From positions 1,430,144-1,494,143 of the forward strand of contig NC_009380.1 of the NCBI RefSeq assembly GCF_000016425.1: a DNA stretch of 64,000 nt. The letters are read 5' to 3'. The DNA is from Salinispora tropica CNB-440. Its GTDB lineage: Bacteria > Actinomycetota > Actinomycetes > Mycobacteriales > Micromonosporaceae. The first letter of the stretch is position 1. Each line of letters opens with the position of its first letter. Below, in pieces: positions 32,994 through 42,902 of the stretch. The translations under genes and the position numbers were made by a program. The notes beneath the pieces were generated by a model that did not search any database, was not told the DNA's origin, and was given only the letters and a program-made list of their open reading frames with translations.

Positions 32994-35288
32994 ATGACAT
33001 CGTTGATCAAGAAGCGTACGGCCGGACCGGACCTCCTGATCAACGAGGTCACCGGTGCTTCCGGAGGGATCGACGCTGCCGCGCGGGCGGCCCGGGCAGC
33101 GTCCGTCGACGGCTGGCTCGCCGGGCTGCTGCCCGGGCGGGAAGGGGTCGCGCTGGTCGCGGTGGGCGGGCTCGGCCGCCGTCAGTGCGCCCCGTACGGG
33201 GACCTGGACCTGCTGCTGTTGCACACCGACGTACCCGGGGTGGACGAGCTGGCCGCCGGCATCTGGTATCCGGTCTGGGACGCCGGGCTGCGCCTCGACC
33301 ACTCGGTACGAACCGTCGCTGAGGCCCTCGCGGTAGCCCAGGACGATGTCCGGGTGGCCCTCGGCCTGCTCGACGCCCGTTTCGTCGCCGGTGACGAGGC
33401 GCTCGCCGACCGGCTGGTTCGCTTGGCCGCCGACCACTGGCGACGGAGCGCCGTGCGCCGACTGCCGGGGCTGCGAGAGCTGACCGAGGCCCGGTGGGCG
33501 GCCCACGGAGAGCTGGCCTTCCTGCTCGAGGGGGACCTCAAGGAGGCCGCCGGCGGGCTCCGCGACGTGGGACTCCTCCGGGCGATCGCCCGCGCCGGCA
33601 TCACCACTGCGCTACGTCCCGCGGTCCACGCCGCCCACCTGCGGCTACTGGACACCCGGGACGCGTTGCACCTGCGGACCGGCCGGCGGGTCGACCGGCT
33701 GGTCGCGCCGGAGCGTGCCGGTGTCGCCACCCTGCTCGGGCTGCGCCAACCGTGGACCGACCCGTCGGCGGAGCCGGTGGACGAGGGGGACCTGCTGCTG
33801 CGCCGGGTCGCCAACGACGCCCGGACCGTCAGCCACGCCCTCGACGACGCCTTCCGGGCGGCCGACCGGCTCCGCGCCGGGCGCCGGGGCACCGACGGGC
33901 GACCGCTCCGTCGACCGGTAGCCCGGGATGTGGTCGAGCACGACGGTGAGCTGGTGCTCGCCCGCACCGTGATCGGGGTACGCCCGGAGCCGAGCCTGTC
34001 CCTGCGGGTCGCCGCCGCGGCGGCGACCACCGGTCTGCCGATCGCGGCGGCCACCTGCGAGTGGCTGGCCGCCTACTGCCCGCCACTGCCGACCCCCTGG
34101 CCGGCCGAGGCGCGCGCCGCCCTGGTCACGCTGTTGGGCGCGGGGCCGGGACTGGTGCCGACCTGGGAGACATGCGACCGGTACGGGCTGGTCGACGGCT
34201 GGCTGCCGGAGTGGACCCGGATCCGGAGCCTGCCGCAACACCACCCGGTGCACCGGTTCACCCTCGACCGGCACCTGGTGCAGACCGCGTCCGAGGCCGG
34301 TCGACGTACCCGGGAGGTGGACCGGCCGGACCTGCTCCTGCTCGGCGCCCTGCTACACGATGTGGGCAAGGGGTTGCCCGGTGACCACAGTCAGGTCGGT
34401 GCGCCGATTGCGGAGACGGTCGCCGCCCGGATCGGCCTGCCCGCGGCCGAGGTGGCGCTGATCGGGCGGCTGGTCCGGCTGCACCTGCTCCTGCCCGAGG
34501 TGGCGACCCGGCGCGACCTCGCCGACCCGTTGACCATCGCCGGCGTGGCGGCGAAGGTCGTCGACACCAGCACCCTGGAGCTGCTGCACGCTCTGGTCCG
34601 GGCCGACGCGGCGGCCACCGGACCGGCCGCCTGGTCGCGCTGGAAGGAACGGCTCGTCGCCGATCTGGTCGCCCGGGTCCGCAGCGCACTGGACACTGGT
34701 CGGTTACCCGATCCGCCCGTACCGGATCCGGCGTTGGTCACCGGCCCGCTGCCGGTGGTCCGCCTGACCGGGGACGAGGTGGCGGTGGCGGCGGCCCACC
34801 GGCGTGGCCTGCTCACGACGGTGGCCGGTTGCCTGGCTCTACACCGGCTCGACGTGATCTCCGCGGACGCCTCGACGGTTCCCGGGCGGGCGTTGGTCGA
34901 GTTCCGGGTTCAACCTCGGTACGGCCTCGCGCCGGATCCGGTAGCGCTCGGCGCCGACCTGCGTCGGGCCGTGACCGGCGACGGGTCGGTGCTTCAGCGG
35001 CTGCGTGGTCCGGCCGTCGCCGCCGGTGGCGCGGGCCCCGCGCCCCGGGTGCGGTGGTACCGGGAGGCGGCCACCGACGCGGTGGTGTTGGAGTTGCGGG
35101 CGGCCGACGCCGCCGGCCTGCTCTACCGGGTCAGCGCCGCCCTGGACGAGGTGGGAGTTCAGCTGCGGGCGGCGCGGATCTCCACCCTCGGCGCTGATGT
35201 GGTGGACGCGTTCTACCTGGTCGGCGCCGGGCCGGACGCCGAGACCCAGGCTCGGATCTCCGCCGCTGTCCTGGCCGCGGCGCGATGA
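32994..35288 (+). CDS. glnD: [protein-PII] nucleotidyltransferase/deadenylyl- or uridylyltransferase
   Basis: This 764-residue bifunctional enzyme modifies PII at Tyr51 under nitrogen shortage and reverses it when glutamine is high. The nucleotidyltransferase site is VAVGGLGRRQCAPYGDLDLLLLH (about residues 55-78). The HD phosphohydrolase domain has LLLGALLHDVGKGLPGDHSQVGA (about 443-465). Two C-terminal ACT domains follow (GLLTTVAGCLALHRLDVISADAST and AAGLLYRVSAALDEVGVQLRAARI). It is shorter than the E. coli enzyme, as usual for actinobacteria, where GlnD acts as an adenylyltransferase. It completes the amt-glnB-glnD unit. Confidence 0.94.
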   Translation: MTSLIKKRTAGPDLLINEVTGASGGIDAAARAARAASVDGWLAGLLPGREGVALVAVGGLGRRQCAPYGDLDLLLLHTDVPGVDELAAGIWYPVWDAGLRLDHSVRTVAEALAVAQDDVRVALGLLDARFVAGDEALADRLVRLAADHWRRSAVRRLPGLRELTEARWAAHGELAFLLEGDLKEAAGGLRDVGLLRAIARAGITTALRPAVHAAHLRLLDTRDALHLRTGRRVDRLVAPERAGVATLLGLRQPWTDPSAEPVDEGDLLLRRVANDARTVSHALDDAFRAADRLRAGRRGTDGRPLRRPVARDVVEHDGELVLARTVIGVRPEPSLSLRVAAAAATTGLPIAAATCEWLAAYCPPLPTPWPAEARAALVTLLGAGPGLVPTWETCDRYGLVDGWLPEWTRIRSLPQHHPVHRFTLDRHLVQTASEAGRRTREVDRPDLLLLGALLHDVGKGLPGDHSQVGAPIAETVAARIGLPAAEVALIGRLVRLHLLLPEVATRRDLADPLTIAGVAAKVVDTSTLELLHALVRADAAATGPAAWSRWKERLVADLVARVRSALDTGRLPDPPVPDPALVTGPLPVVRLTGDEVAVAAAHRRGLLTTVAGCLALHRLDVISADASTVPGRALVEFRVQPRYGLAPDPVALGADLRRAVTGDGSVLQRLRGPAVAAGGAGPAPRVRWYREAATDAVVLELRAADAAGLLYRVSAALDEVGVQLRAARISTLGADVVDAFYLVGAGPDAETQARISAAVLAAAR

Positions 35289-35454
35289 GGGGGCGAGTTC
35301 TGTCCGCTGGACGGCGGGTCCGCGGACGGCGTCGGGTGCGTCGGGTGTGCCGGCCGGAAGCAGGTGCGTCGCGGGCCGGATATCCTGGCGGTGGCGGGGC
35401 AGCTCGTCCGGCCGTGCTCGTGCTCACCAGAACTCTGACAAACGGGATGTTCGC

Positions 35455-36999
35455 GTGTTTGACACCTTGAGTGACCGCCTGTCCGGGATCTTCACCAAGC
35501 TCCGCGGTAAGGGACGGCTCACCGACGCCGACATCGACGCCACCGCCCGCGAGATCCGCCTCGCGCTGCTGGAGGCGGACGTGGCGCTGCCGGTGGTCAA
35601 GGGCTTCATCGCGCGGGTCAAGGAGCGGGCGCGGGGCGCCGAGGTCTCCCAGGCGCTGAACCCGGCCCAGCAGATCGTCAAGATCGTCAATGAGGAGTTG
35701 GTCAACGTCCTCGGTGGTGAGGCGCGGCGGCTTCAGCTCGCCAAGCAACCGCCGACCGTGATCATGCTGGCCGGTCTCCAGGGCTCCGGTAAGACCACGC
35801 TCGCCGGCAAGCTGGCCAGCTGGCTGCGCGGCCAGGGCCACCAGCCGCTGCTGGTCGCCGCCGACCTGCAACGTCCCAACGCCGTCGGGCAGCTCCAGGT
35901 GCTCGGTGGTCGCGCCGGCGTCGAGGTGTACTCGCCGGAGCCCGGCAACGGCGTTGGCGACCCGGTGCAGGTGGCCCGCGCCTCGATCGAGCACGCTCGT
36001 CGGGCGGCCCGGGACATCGTCATCGTCGACACGGCCGGCCGTCTCGGTATCGACGCCGAGATGATGCAGCAGGCCGCCGACATCCGGGACGCGGTCAACC
36101 CGGACGAGGTCATCTTCGTCATCGACGCCATGGTCGGCCAGGACGCGGTGCGCACCGCGGAGGCGTTCCGGGATGGAGTCGGCATCACCGGCGTGGTCCT
36201 CTCCAAGCTCGACGGTGACGCCCGTGGTGGTGCCGCGCTGTCGGTCCGGGAGGTCACCGGCCAGCCGATCCTCTTTGCCTCCACCGGCGAGAAGCTGGAG
36301 GACTTCGATGTCTTCCACCCGGACCGGATGGCCAGCCGGATTCTCGGCATGGGCGATGTTCTCACCCTGATCGAGCAGGCCGAACAGGCCTTCGACGTCG
36401 ATCAGAAAGAGAAGATGACCGCCAAGCTGATGGGCGGTGAGCAGTTCACCCTGGAGGACTTCCTCGACCAGCTCATCGCGGTTCGGCGGATGGGGCCGAT
36501 CGCCAACGTGCTGGCCATGATGCCCGGCATGGGGCAGATGAAAGACCAGCTCGCCGAGGTGGACGACAAGCACTTCGACCGGGTCACCGCGATCATCCGG
36601 TCGATGACCCCGGCCGAGCGCACCAACCCGAAGATCATCAACGGCTCGCGCCGGGCCCGCATCGCCAACGGCTCCGGGGTCACCGTGATGGACGTCAACC
36701 AGCTCCTCAACCGCTTCACCGACGCCCAGAAGATGATGAAGCAGATGGGCGGCATGATGGGTCTGCCCGGAGGGCGCCGAAAGGCGACCAAGTCGCCGAA
36801 GAACAAGCGCAAGGGCGGGAAGGGTGGCGGTCGGTCGCGGGCCGGCACGGGGGCGCGGGGCGGCTTCCCCGGTGGCATGCCGCAGCTGCCGCCCGGCCTG
36901 GGCCCCGACGACCTGGCCGGCCAGGGGCTACCACCGGGATTCAAGCTCCCGAAGATCGACTTCAACAAGCTCGGCAAGGGGGATCAGCGCCCCCGTTGA
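35455..36999 (+). CDS. ffh: signal recognition particle protein Ffh
   Basis: This 514-residue SRP54 GTPase binds signal sequences of nascent membrane and secreted proteins. It has the N domain (VFDTLSDRLSGIFTKLRGKG), the G domain with GLQGSGKTTLAGKLASWL (about 107-124), DLQRPNAVGQLQ, DTAGRLGIDAEMM and SKLDGDARGGAAL. The methionine-rich M domain includes MMPGMGQMKDQL, RIANGSGVTVMDVNQLLNRF and MMKQMGGMMG. A basic Lys/Gly tail ends in a Pro-rich segment. GTG 35455 is used because the family N-terminus begins there. About 165 bp after glnD suggests an independent promoter. Confidence 0.96.
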   Translation: MFDTLSDRLSGIFTKLRGKGRLTDADIDATAREIRLALLEADVALPVVKGFIARVKERARGAEVSQALNPAQQIVKIVNEELVNVLGGEARRLQLAKQPPTVIMLAGLQGSGKTTLAGKLASWLRGQGHQPLLVAADLQRPNAVGQLQVLGGRAGVEVYSPEPGNGVGDPVQVARASIEHARRAARDIVIVDTAGRLGIDAEMMQQAADIRDAVNPDEVIFVIDAMVGQDAVRTAEAFRDGVGITGVVLSKLDGDARGGAALSVREVTGQPILFASTGEKLEDFDVFHPDRMASRILGMGDVLTLIEQAEQAFDVDQKEKMTAKLMGGEQFTLEDFLDQLIAVRRMGPIANVLAMMPGMGQMKDQLAEVDDKHFDRVTAIIRSMTPAERTNPKIINGSRRARIANGSGVTVMDVNQLLNRFTDAQKMMKQMGGMMGLPGGRRKATKSPKNKRKGGKGGGRSRAGTGARGGFPGGMPQLPPGLGPDDLAGQGLPPGFKLPKIDFNKLGKGDQRPR

Positions 37000-37096
37000 C
37001 CGAGGCGAGACGGGCCAGGTCGGTGCTGGTCGCGGCTGACCCGGCACCGGCCGCGGCCCGTCGGCGGTGGCCTGCCGGCCCCGGCAGGCGATCTGG

Positions 37097-37102
37097 TAGG
37101 AC
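37097..37102 (+). promoter_or_regulatory. possible -10 (TAGGAC) for leaderless amidohydrolase mRNA
   Basis: TAGGAC, five of six to the TAnnnT pattern, ends seven bases before the ATG at 37110. There is no ribosome site. Confidence 0.35.
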
Positions 37103-37109
37103 TGAGCGT

Positions 37110-38189
37110 ATGGCTCTGCACGTGCGTGGTGTGCTCCTGCCCGAAGACGAGGTCCGGGACATCTGGCTGGTCGGTGACCGGGTGACCTTCGAGCCGGTGG
37201 CCGGCGCGGAGACCATCGCCGACGGGGGCTTCCTGATCCCCGGCCTGACCGACGCGCACTGCCACATCGGCATCGCCCGGGGCGGGACGCCGATCACCTC
37301 GCTCGACCAGGCCCGCGAGCTGGCCCAGGCCAACCGGGACGCCGGGGTGCTCGCCATCCGGGACGCCGGCTCCCCGTACCCGTATCCGGAGCTCGACGAC
37401 GCTCCGGACCTGCCACGGCTGGCCCGGGCCGGCCGGCACGTGGCCCCGCCGAAGCGCTACCTGCGCGGCGTCGGGGTGGAGGTCGGCGCGGCAGAGGTGG
37501 CCGCGACCGTCGCCGCGCAGGCCGACGCCGGCAACGGCTGGGTCAAGCTGGTCGGCGACTGGATTGATCGCGGCGTCGGCGACCTCGCCCCGGCCTGGGA
37601 CCCGGAGACCATGACCGCAGCGGTTCGCGCCGCGCACGCCGCCGGGGCCCGCGCCGCGGTGCACACCTTCTCCGAGTCCGCCGTTGAAATCATGGTGCGG
37701 GCCGGGGTCGACTCGGTGGAACACGGCACCGGCCTGAGCCTGGACCTGATCGACGTGATGGCCCGGCAGGGCACCGCGCTCATACCAACTATGATCAACA
37801 TACGTAATTTCGGTGGCATCGCGGACCAGGCGCGGGCGAAGTTTCCCAGCTACGCCGACCACATGCTCGCCCTGCGAGACCGCTTCCCCGAGGTGGTCCG
37901 CGCCGCCCACCAGGCCGGCGTGCCGATCTACGTCGGCACGGATGCCGGCGGTGGCATCGCACACGGTCTGGCCGCCGAGGAGATGCTGGTGCTGCACGAA
38001 GAGGCCGGGATGCCCGCCGAGGCCGTCCTCGCCGCCGCCTCCTGGCAGGCCCGCGAGTGGCTCGGCTTCCCCGGTCTGGTCGAGGGGGGCCTGGCCGATC
38101 TGATCGTCTACCCGGAGGATCCACGGCGAGACCTCCGCGTCGTCCGGTCGCCCACCCGGGTCGTCCTCCGCGGCCGGGTCCTGCGCTGA
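37110..38189 (+). CDS. amidohydrolase-family enzyme
   Basis: The 359-residue protein has the metal-dependent amidohydrolase TIM-barrel. FLIPGLTDAHCHIGIARGG carries the HxH metal pair, WVKLVGDWI holds the position of the bridging Lys, and AVHTFSESAVEIMVRAGVDSVEHGTGLS carries two more histidines. YVGTDAGGGIAHGL supplies the catalytic Asp, and a small beta-sandwich (LADLIVYPEDP) completes the fold. It is closest in style to imidazolonepropionase/prolidase-type amidohydrolases. The substrate is unknown. It stands between ffh and proS without obvious co-transcription. Confidence 0.85.
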   Translation: MALHVRGVLLPEDEVRDIWLVGDRVTFEPVAGAETIADGGFLIPGLTDAHCHIGIARGGTPITSLDQARELAQANRDAGVLAIRDAGSPYPYPELDDAPDLPRLARAGRHVAPPKRYLRGVGVEVGAAEVAATVAAQADAGNGWVKLVGDWIDRGVGDLAPAWDPETMTAAVRAAHAAGARAAVHTFSESAVEIMVRAGVDSVEHGTGLSLDLIDVMARQGTALIPTMINIRNFGGIADQARAKFPSYADHMLALRDRFPEVVRAAHQAGVPIYVGTDAGGGIAHGLAAEEMLVLHEEAGMPAEAVLAAASWQAREWLGFPGLVEGGLADLIVYPEDPRRDLRVVRSPTRVVLRGRVLR

Positions 38190-38257
38190 TCCACCCCGGT
38201 TGGTCAGTTGTCCGGGTGGAGCGACCGCCCGCTGGCGGCGACCGCCCCGGCGGCACA

Positions 38258-38263
38258 TAGGAT
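38258..38263 (+). promoter_or_regulatory. -10 element (TAGGAT) for leaderless proS mRNA
   Basis: TAGGAT ends eight bases before ATG 38272, with no ribosome site between. The pattern matches other genes here. Confidence 0.45.
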
Positions 38264-38271
38264 GTGCGGTC

Positions 38272-39678
38272 ATGGCGCGCGTGCTCACTCCCCGTGCGGA
38301 GGACTTTCCCCGCTGGTACCAGGACCTGATCGCCAAGGCGAAGCTGGCCGACAACGGCCCGGTCCGGGGGACCATGGTGATCCGACCAGCCGGCTACGCC
38401 ATCTGGGAGCGGATGCAGGCCGAGATGGACAACCGGATCAAGGCTGCCGGCGCGGAGAACGCGTACTTCCCGCTCTTCATCCCGGAGGGCCACCTCAAAC
38501 GCGAGGCCGAGCACGTCGAGGGCTTCTCACCGGAGCTGGCGGTGGTCACCCACGGCGGCGGCAAGCAGCTCGCCGAGCCGGTCGTGGTTCGCCCGACCAG
38601 CGAGACCGTCATCGGCGAGTTCATGGCCAAGTGGGTCGACTCGTACCGGGACCTGCCGTTGCTGCTCAACCAGTGGGCGAACGTGGTCCGCTGGGAGCTG
38701 CGCCCCCGCATCTTCCTGCGCACCAGCGAGTTCCTCTGGCAGGAGGGGCACACCGCGCACACGACCCGCGAGGACGCCCGCGCCTACGCGCGACGAATTC
38801 TGCACGAGGCGTACGAGGACCTGATGGTCAACGTCCTCGCCATCCCGGTGCAGGTCGGCCTCAAGACCGCCCGGGAGCGGTTCGCCGGTGCGACCGCCAC
38901 CTACACCCTCGAGGGCATGATGGGTGACGGCAAGGCGCTCCAGCTGGGCACCAGCCACGAGCTGGGGCAGAACTTCGGCCGCGCCTTCGACATCAGCTAC
39001 ACCTCGGCTGAGGGCGGCCGGGAGTACGCCTGGACCACCTCGTGGGGCACCTCCACCCGGATGCTCGGTGGTCTGATCATGTGCCACGGTGACGACGACG
39101 GTCTGCGGGTGCCGCCGAAGCTCGCGCCGGTCCAGGCGTACGTGATGGTCGTCAAGGACGGCGAGGGAGTCGGCGAGGCCGCGGCGCGGCTGCACGACGC
39201 GCTGCGGGATGCCGGCGTCCGGGTCGCGCTCGACGACCGGACCGACACCCCCTTCGGCCGTCGCGCTGTTGACGCGGAGTTGCGTGGCTACCCGGTCCGC
39301 GTCGAGATCGGCCCCCGCGACCTGGCCGCGGGGAACGCGGTCGTGGTACGGCGGACGGACGGGTCGAAGTCGCCGGTGCCGGTGGCCGACGTGGTCGGTG
39401 TGGTGCGCGCGGCTCTCGACGCCGACCAGCAGGCGCTACACGACCAGGCGCTCGCCCGTCGGCAGGCGCGGACGCGTGAGGTGGGGACCCTGGCCGAGGC
39501 GATCGAGGCGGCGGCGACGGGCTGGGCCCGGGTGCCGTGGTCGGTGGTCGGCGCCAAGGGCGAGGCGGAGGCGAACGCCGAGGGCGTCACCGTGCGGTGC
39601 CTGATCCGGGCCGATGGCTCGGTGCCGGACAGCGAGGACGAGCCAGACCTGGTCGCCGTCCTGTCCCGAGCCTACTGA
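38272..39678 (+). CDS. proS: prolyl-tRNA synthetase (type 3, archaeal/eukaryotic-like)
   Basis: This 468-residue class II synthetase charges tRNA-Pro. Its start (LTPRAEDFPRWYQDLIAKAKLADN) and compact size identify it as the type 3 form, without the large editing insert of the E. coli enzyme. Motif 2 is RWELRPRIFLRTSEFLWQEGHTAH, motif 1 covers FPLFIPEGHLKREAEHVEGF, and motif 3 is WTTSWGTSTRMLGGLIMCHGDD. The anticodon domain follows, then a C-terminal region typical of this type. All core motifs are intact. Probably expressed from a leaderless mRNA. Confidence 0.95.
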   Translation: MARVLTPRAEDFPRWYQDLIAKAKLADNGPVRGTMVIRPAGYAIWERMQAEMDNRIKAAGAENAYFPLFIPEGHLKREAEHVEGFSPELAVVTHGGGKQLAEPVVVRPTSETVIGEFMAKWVDSYRDLPLLLNQWANVVRWELRPRIFLRTSEFLWQEGHTAHTTREDARAYARRILHEAYEDLMVNVLAIPVQVGLKTARERFAGATATYTLEGMMGDGKALQLGTSHELGQNFGRAFDISYTSAEGGREYAWTTSWGTSTRMLGGLIMCHGDDDGLRVPPKLAPVQAYVMVVKDGEGVGEAAARLHDALRDAGVRVALDDRTDTPFGRRAVDAELRGYPVRVEIGPRDLAAGNAVVVRRTDGSKSPVPVADVVGVVRAALDADQQALHDQALARRQARTREVGTLAEAIEAAATGWARVPWSVVGAKGEAEANAEGVTVRCLIRADGSVPDSEDEPDLVAVLSRAY

Positions 39679-39803
39679 GCCGCCCCGCGGGGGCCGAGAC
39701 AGCGACCGACCCGGTGCTGCGCGAGCTGGTCCGGGTCGGCGGTAGCCGGACCCCGTCGAACCGGTGGGTCGGTGGTCGGCTCGGCGCTCGAACCGGTGAT
39801 CGG

Positions 39804-39809
39804 TAGGGT
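39804..39809 (+). promoter_or_regulatory. -10 element (TAGGGT) for leaderless DUF402 mRNA
   Basis: TAGGGT ends seven bases before GTG 39817 with no ribosome site. It fits the window-wide leaderless pattern. Confidence 0.45.
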
Positions 39810-39816
39810 CGGGCAG

Positions 39817-40464
39817 GTGAGGTTCGAGCCTGGGCGGTTGGTGGTGCACCGCAACGTGCGGCGGGGGCGGATCGGGTGGGTTCGTCCGGCGCGCGTTGTC
39901 AGCGATGACGACCGGGGGCTGCTGCTGTGGATCCCCCAGGGCTCTCGGGTGGCCAGCGAGACCACCGACACCGGAGTCGGGATGCGGGCGGTTCCGTTCG
40001 CCGAGTGGATCGTCTCGGCGTACCGGCTGACCGTCGCGCGGTGGCAGGGGCCGGCCCTGCTGAAGTTCCTGCCGGTGGGGGCGGCGCACTCGGTCTGGTG
40101 GTTCCGGGACGAGCAGGGGCGTTTCGCCCATTGGTACGTCAACCTCGAGGAACACGGCGTTCGCTGGGACGACGGTGGGCTTGCCGGCGTTGACGTGGTG
40201 GACCAGGATCTCGATGTGCTGGTCCACGCGGACCGCCGCTGGGCGTGGAAGGACGAGGGCGAGTTCGCTGAGCGGCTCGCCTTCCCGGAGCACTACTGGG
40301 TGCCCGACCCGGACGCGGTCTGGGCCGAGGGGAAGCGGGTGATCGCCCGGGCCGAGGCGGGTGAGTTCCCGTTCGACGGCACCTGGTGTGACTTCGTGCC
40401 GCCGGTCGAGTGGACGGCCCCGCTGGACCTGCCGCCCGGCTGGGACCGGCCGCCGGCGCGCTGA
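39817..40464 (+). CDS. DUF402 domain protein
   Basis: This 215-residue protein matches the DUF402 fold: [48 protein letters not shown] and [30 protein letters not shown]. The last block supplies clustered aspartates and Lys that in characterised relatives (nucleoside di/triphosphatases such as YtjA/SA1684-type) bind Mg and phosphate. A phosphatase or RNA-related role is therefore plausible but not proven. The start at GTG 39817 is chosen by the -10 spacing. A longer start at 39772 exists. A C-terminal Trp/Pro extension is seen. Confidence 0.75.
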   Translation: MRFEPGRLVVHRNVRRGRIGWVRPARVVSDDDRGLLLWIPQGSRVASETTDTGVGMRAVPFAEWIVSAYRLTVARWQGPALLKFLPVGAAHSVWWFRDEQGRFAHWYVNLEEHGVRWDDGGLAGVDVVDQDLDVLVHADRRWAWKDEGEFAERLAFPEHYWVPDPDAVWAEGKRVIARAEAGEFPFDGTWCDFVPPVEWTAPLDLPPGWDRPPAR

Positions 40465-40561
40465 CGGCTCCCATTCGACCGCCGCGGGCGCGGCCGGCCC
40501 GCCCCGGTCGAATCCGTGTGCGTTTCGTCATAGTCGAATGGTGAGCCGGGGCCGATCCGAT

Positions 40562-40591
40562 GTGAGGCTTCTCGGTCCGGTCTGGCAGAAT
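40562..40591 (+). promoter_or_regulatory. candidate promoter of the rpsP operon
   Basis: GTGAGG (40562) and CAGAAT (40586) are separated by eighteen bases and lie about 160 bp before rpsP. This is the only plausible pair in the 283-bp gap. The remaining leader 40592-40747 shows no gene. Confidence 0.4.
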
Positions 40592-40747
40592 GGCTGGCTG
40601 GTATCCGGCGTGGGTCCGGCGCCCTCTACCCGGGCACCACGTCAGTCCACCCGAGCAGTCTCCGGCCCAACCCCACTGTGCCGGAGAGCGCGCTCACCCG
40701 TGCACCGCCCGTCCAGGGTCGGTGGAAACAACAGGAGCGAAAACACT

Positions 40748-41212
40748 GTGGCCGTAAAGATCCGGCTCCTGCGGATGGGCAAGATCCGCAACCCGCAGTA
40801 CCGCATCGTCATCGCCGACTCGCGCACCAAGCGTGACGGCCGGGCGATCGAGTTCGTCGGGATCTACCAGCCGAAGCATGACCCTTCGGTGATCGAGGTC
40901 AAGTCGGACCGGGTGCAGTACTGGCTCTCCGTGGGCGCGCAGCCGAGCGAGGCGGTGCAGCGCCTGCTGGAGAAGACCGGCGACTGGCAGAAGTTCAAGG
41001 GCCTGCCGGCTCCCGAGCCGCTGAAGGTCGCGCCCGAGCGGGTCGACCGCAAGGCGGCCTACGAGGCTGAGGCGAAGGCCGCCGCCGGTCTGGCGGAGGC
41101 CCCGACCAAGCCGGCCAAGAAGGCCGCCAAGGCCGAGGCGGCGCCGAAGACCGACGAGGCGGCGCCGAAGACCGAGGAGCAGGCCGGTGCGGGCTCCGGC
41201 GAGCAGGGCTGA
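40748..41212 (+). CDS. rpsP: 30S ribosomal protein S16
   Basis: The 154-residue protein has a normal S16 core ([61 protein letters not shown]) of about 85 residues. A long Ala/Lys/Glu tail follows, typical of actinobacteria. Within the tail two heptads, PKTDEAA and PKTEEQA, are encoded by adjacent 21-bp units (41144-41185). An AGGAG site precedes GTG 40748. It is the first gene of a translation/secretion operon running to DUF2469. Confidence 0.96.
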   Translation: MAVKIRLLRMGKIRNPQYRIVIADSRTKRDGRAIEFVGIYQPKHDPSVIEVKSDRVQYWLSVGAQPSEAVQRLLEKTGDWQKFKGLPAPEPLKVAPERVDRKAAYEAEAKAAAGLAEAPTKPAKKAAKAEAAPKTDEAAPKTEEQAGAGSGEQG

Positions 41213-41213
41213 C

Positions 41214-41447
41214 GTGGCACTGCGTCCGGCGCTGGAGCATCTGGTCAAGGGCATCGTCGACAATCCCGACGATGTCCGGGTCCGGCTGGTCGATTCCCGG
41301 CGGGGCAAGCGGCTTGAGGTCCGCGTGCACCCGGAGGACCTCGGCACGGTGATCGGGCGGTCCGGGCGGACCGCGAAGGCACTGCGCCAGGTCATCGGTT
41401 CCATCGGTGGACGCGGCGTACGCGTCGACATCGTCGACTCGTACTGA
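41214..41447 (+). CDS. khpA: KH-domain RNA-binding protein KhpA
   Basis: This 77-residue protein is a single KH domain with the GxxG-type loop at VIGRSGRTAKALRQVIGSIGGRGVRVDIVDS. KhpA proteins bind RNA and, in Gram-positives, work with KhpB in division and elongation control. GTG 41214 lies one base after the rpsP stop, and its own stop TGA overlaps the rimM ATG. The rpsP-khpA-rimM-trmD order is standard. Confidence 0.93.
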   Translation: MALRPALEHLVKGIVDNPDDVRVRLVDSRRGKRLEVRVHPEDLGTVIGRSGRTAKALRQVIGSIGGRGVRVDIVDSY

Positions 41448-41989
41448 TGCTCGTCGTCGGCAGGATCGGTAAGCCGCACGGGATCCGCGGTGAGGTGACC
41501 GTGGAGGTGCGGACCGACGAACCTGAGACGCGGTTTGCCCCGGGCTCGGTGCTGCGCACCGAGCCCGGGGCGAACGTGCCCGCCCACCCCGGCGCGTACC
41601 GGGTGCCGGGTGAACTGACCGTCGAGGCGGCTCGGTGGCACCAGGGGCGGGTGTTGCTGGTGACGTTCGAGGGTGTGCTCGACCGTAACGTCGCTGAGGC
41701 GCTCCGCGGAACCCTCGTCGGGGTGGACCGCGCTGACGTGGCCCCGCCGACGGACCCGGAGGAGTTCCACGACCACCAACTGGTCGGCTTGGCCGTGGTC
41801 ACCTCGGCTGGGGAACGGCTGGGTGAGATCGCCCGGATCGACCACGCTCCCGCCGCGGACCTGTTGGTGCTGCGCCGCCCTGGCCGCCGGGACGTGTTGA
41901 TCCCGTTTGTCCAGGCGATTGTGCCCGAGATCGACCTCGCTGGCGGCCGCGTCGTCGTGGATCCGCCCGGCGGCCTGCTCGACCTCTGA
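41447..41989 (+). CDS. rimM: 16S rRNA processing protein RimM
   Basis: This 180-residue protein assists maturation of the 30S head and binds S19. The N-terminal domain begins [20 protein letters not shown], the C-terminal PRC-barrel includes [32 protein letters not shown] and [15 protein letters not shown], and the end is the conserved [18 protein letters not shown] 41447 overlaps the khpA stop. A hundred-base GC-rich spacer separates it from trmD. Confidence 0.95.
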   Translation: MLVVGRIGKPHGIRGEVTVEVRTDEPETRFAPGSVLRTEPGANVPAHPGAYRVPGELTVEAARWHQGRVLLVTFEGVLDRNVAEALRGTLVGVDRADVAPPTDPEEFHDHQLVGLAVVTSAGERLGEIARIDHAPAADLLVLRRPGRRDVLIPFVQAIVPEIDLAGGRVVVDPPGGLLDL

Positions 41990-42089
41990 CGCCGGCGGCC
42001 CGCTCGACCTTCAGCCGGCGGCCCGCCTGACCCCGGCCGGTAGCCGGTTCGGCCGGGCCGTCCGGCCCGCACAGCTGTTGGAGTCCCGC

Positions 42090-42863
42090 ATGCGCGTTGA
42101 CGTCGTGTCGATCTTCCCGGAGTACTTCGCTCCGCTGGACCTGTCGCTGATCGGCCGGGCCCGGGCCAGCGGCACACTCCAGCTGGCCGTGCACGACCTC
42201 CGTACCTGGACGCACGACGTGCATCGGACGGTCGACGACACGCCGTACGGCGGGGGACCGGGGATGGTGATGCGGCCGGAGCCGTGGGGGGAGGCGCTGG
42301 AGGCGCTCGCCCCGCCGGGAGGCAACCCGCCGCGGCTGCTGGTGCCCACGCCGGCCGGTGCTCCGTTCACCCAGGCGCTGGCCCACGAACTGGCCGCCGA
42401 GCCGCACCTCCTCTTCGCCTGTGGCCGGTACGAGGGGATCGACCAGCGGGTGCTCGAGCACGCCGCGAGTCGGATGCCGGTCACCGAGGTCTCGCTCGGC
42501 GACTATGTGCTCTTCGGCGGCGAGGTGGCGGTGCTGGTGATTCTGGAGGCGGTGACCCGGCTGCTGCCCGGGGTGCTCGGCAACGTCGGCTCGCTGGACG
42601 ACGAGTCGCACGCCCACGGGCTGCTGGAGGCACCGATGTACACCAAACCGGCTGTCTGGCGGGGCCAGGAGGTGCCAACGGTGCTTCGCTCCGGGGACCA
42701 TGGGAAGATCGCCCGCTGGCGCCGGGACGAGGCCCTCGCGCGGACAGTCGCCCGACGACCGGACATGATCGCCGCGCTGCCTCCAGAGTGCCTGGACCCG
42801 CGGGACCGGGCGGCGCTGGAGCGGGCCGGGTTCCCGGACCCGCCGGAGGGTGTGGCAAAATAA
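42090..42863 (+). CDS. trmD: tRNA (guanine(37)-N1)-methyltransferase
   Basis: This 257-residue SPOUT-knot enzyme methylates G37 of tRNAs that read C/G-start codons and prevents frameshifting. It starts [20 protein letters not shown]. The [15 protein letters not shown] motif, the knot strands [15 protein letters not shown] and [30 protein letters not shown], and [15 protein letters not shown] are all present. ATG 42090 agrees with the family N-terminus. Together with rimM and rplS it forms the classic operon. Confidence 0.96.
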   Translation: MRVDVVSIFPEYFAPLDLSLIGRARASGTLQLAVHDLRTWTHDVHRTVDDTPYGGGPGMVMRPEPWGEALEALAPPGGNPPRLLVPTPAGAPFTQALAHELAAEPHLLFACGRYEGIDQRVLEHAASRMPVTEVSLGDYVLFGGEVAVLVILEAVTRLLPGVLGNVGSLDDESHAHGLLEAPMYTKPAVWRGQEVPTVLRSGDHGKIARWRRDEALARTVARRPDMIAALPPECLDPRDRAALERAGFPDPPEGVAK

Positions 42864-42902
42864 GGGGTTGCCGCAGTCGACCGCGCCGCGGATGGCTGCG
42901 AG

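Noticed and set aside
34391..34816. Minus-strand frames inside glnD
   Set aside because: Low-complexity Arg/Pro/Ala composition and complete overlap with the HD domain region of a conserved gene.
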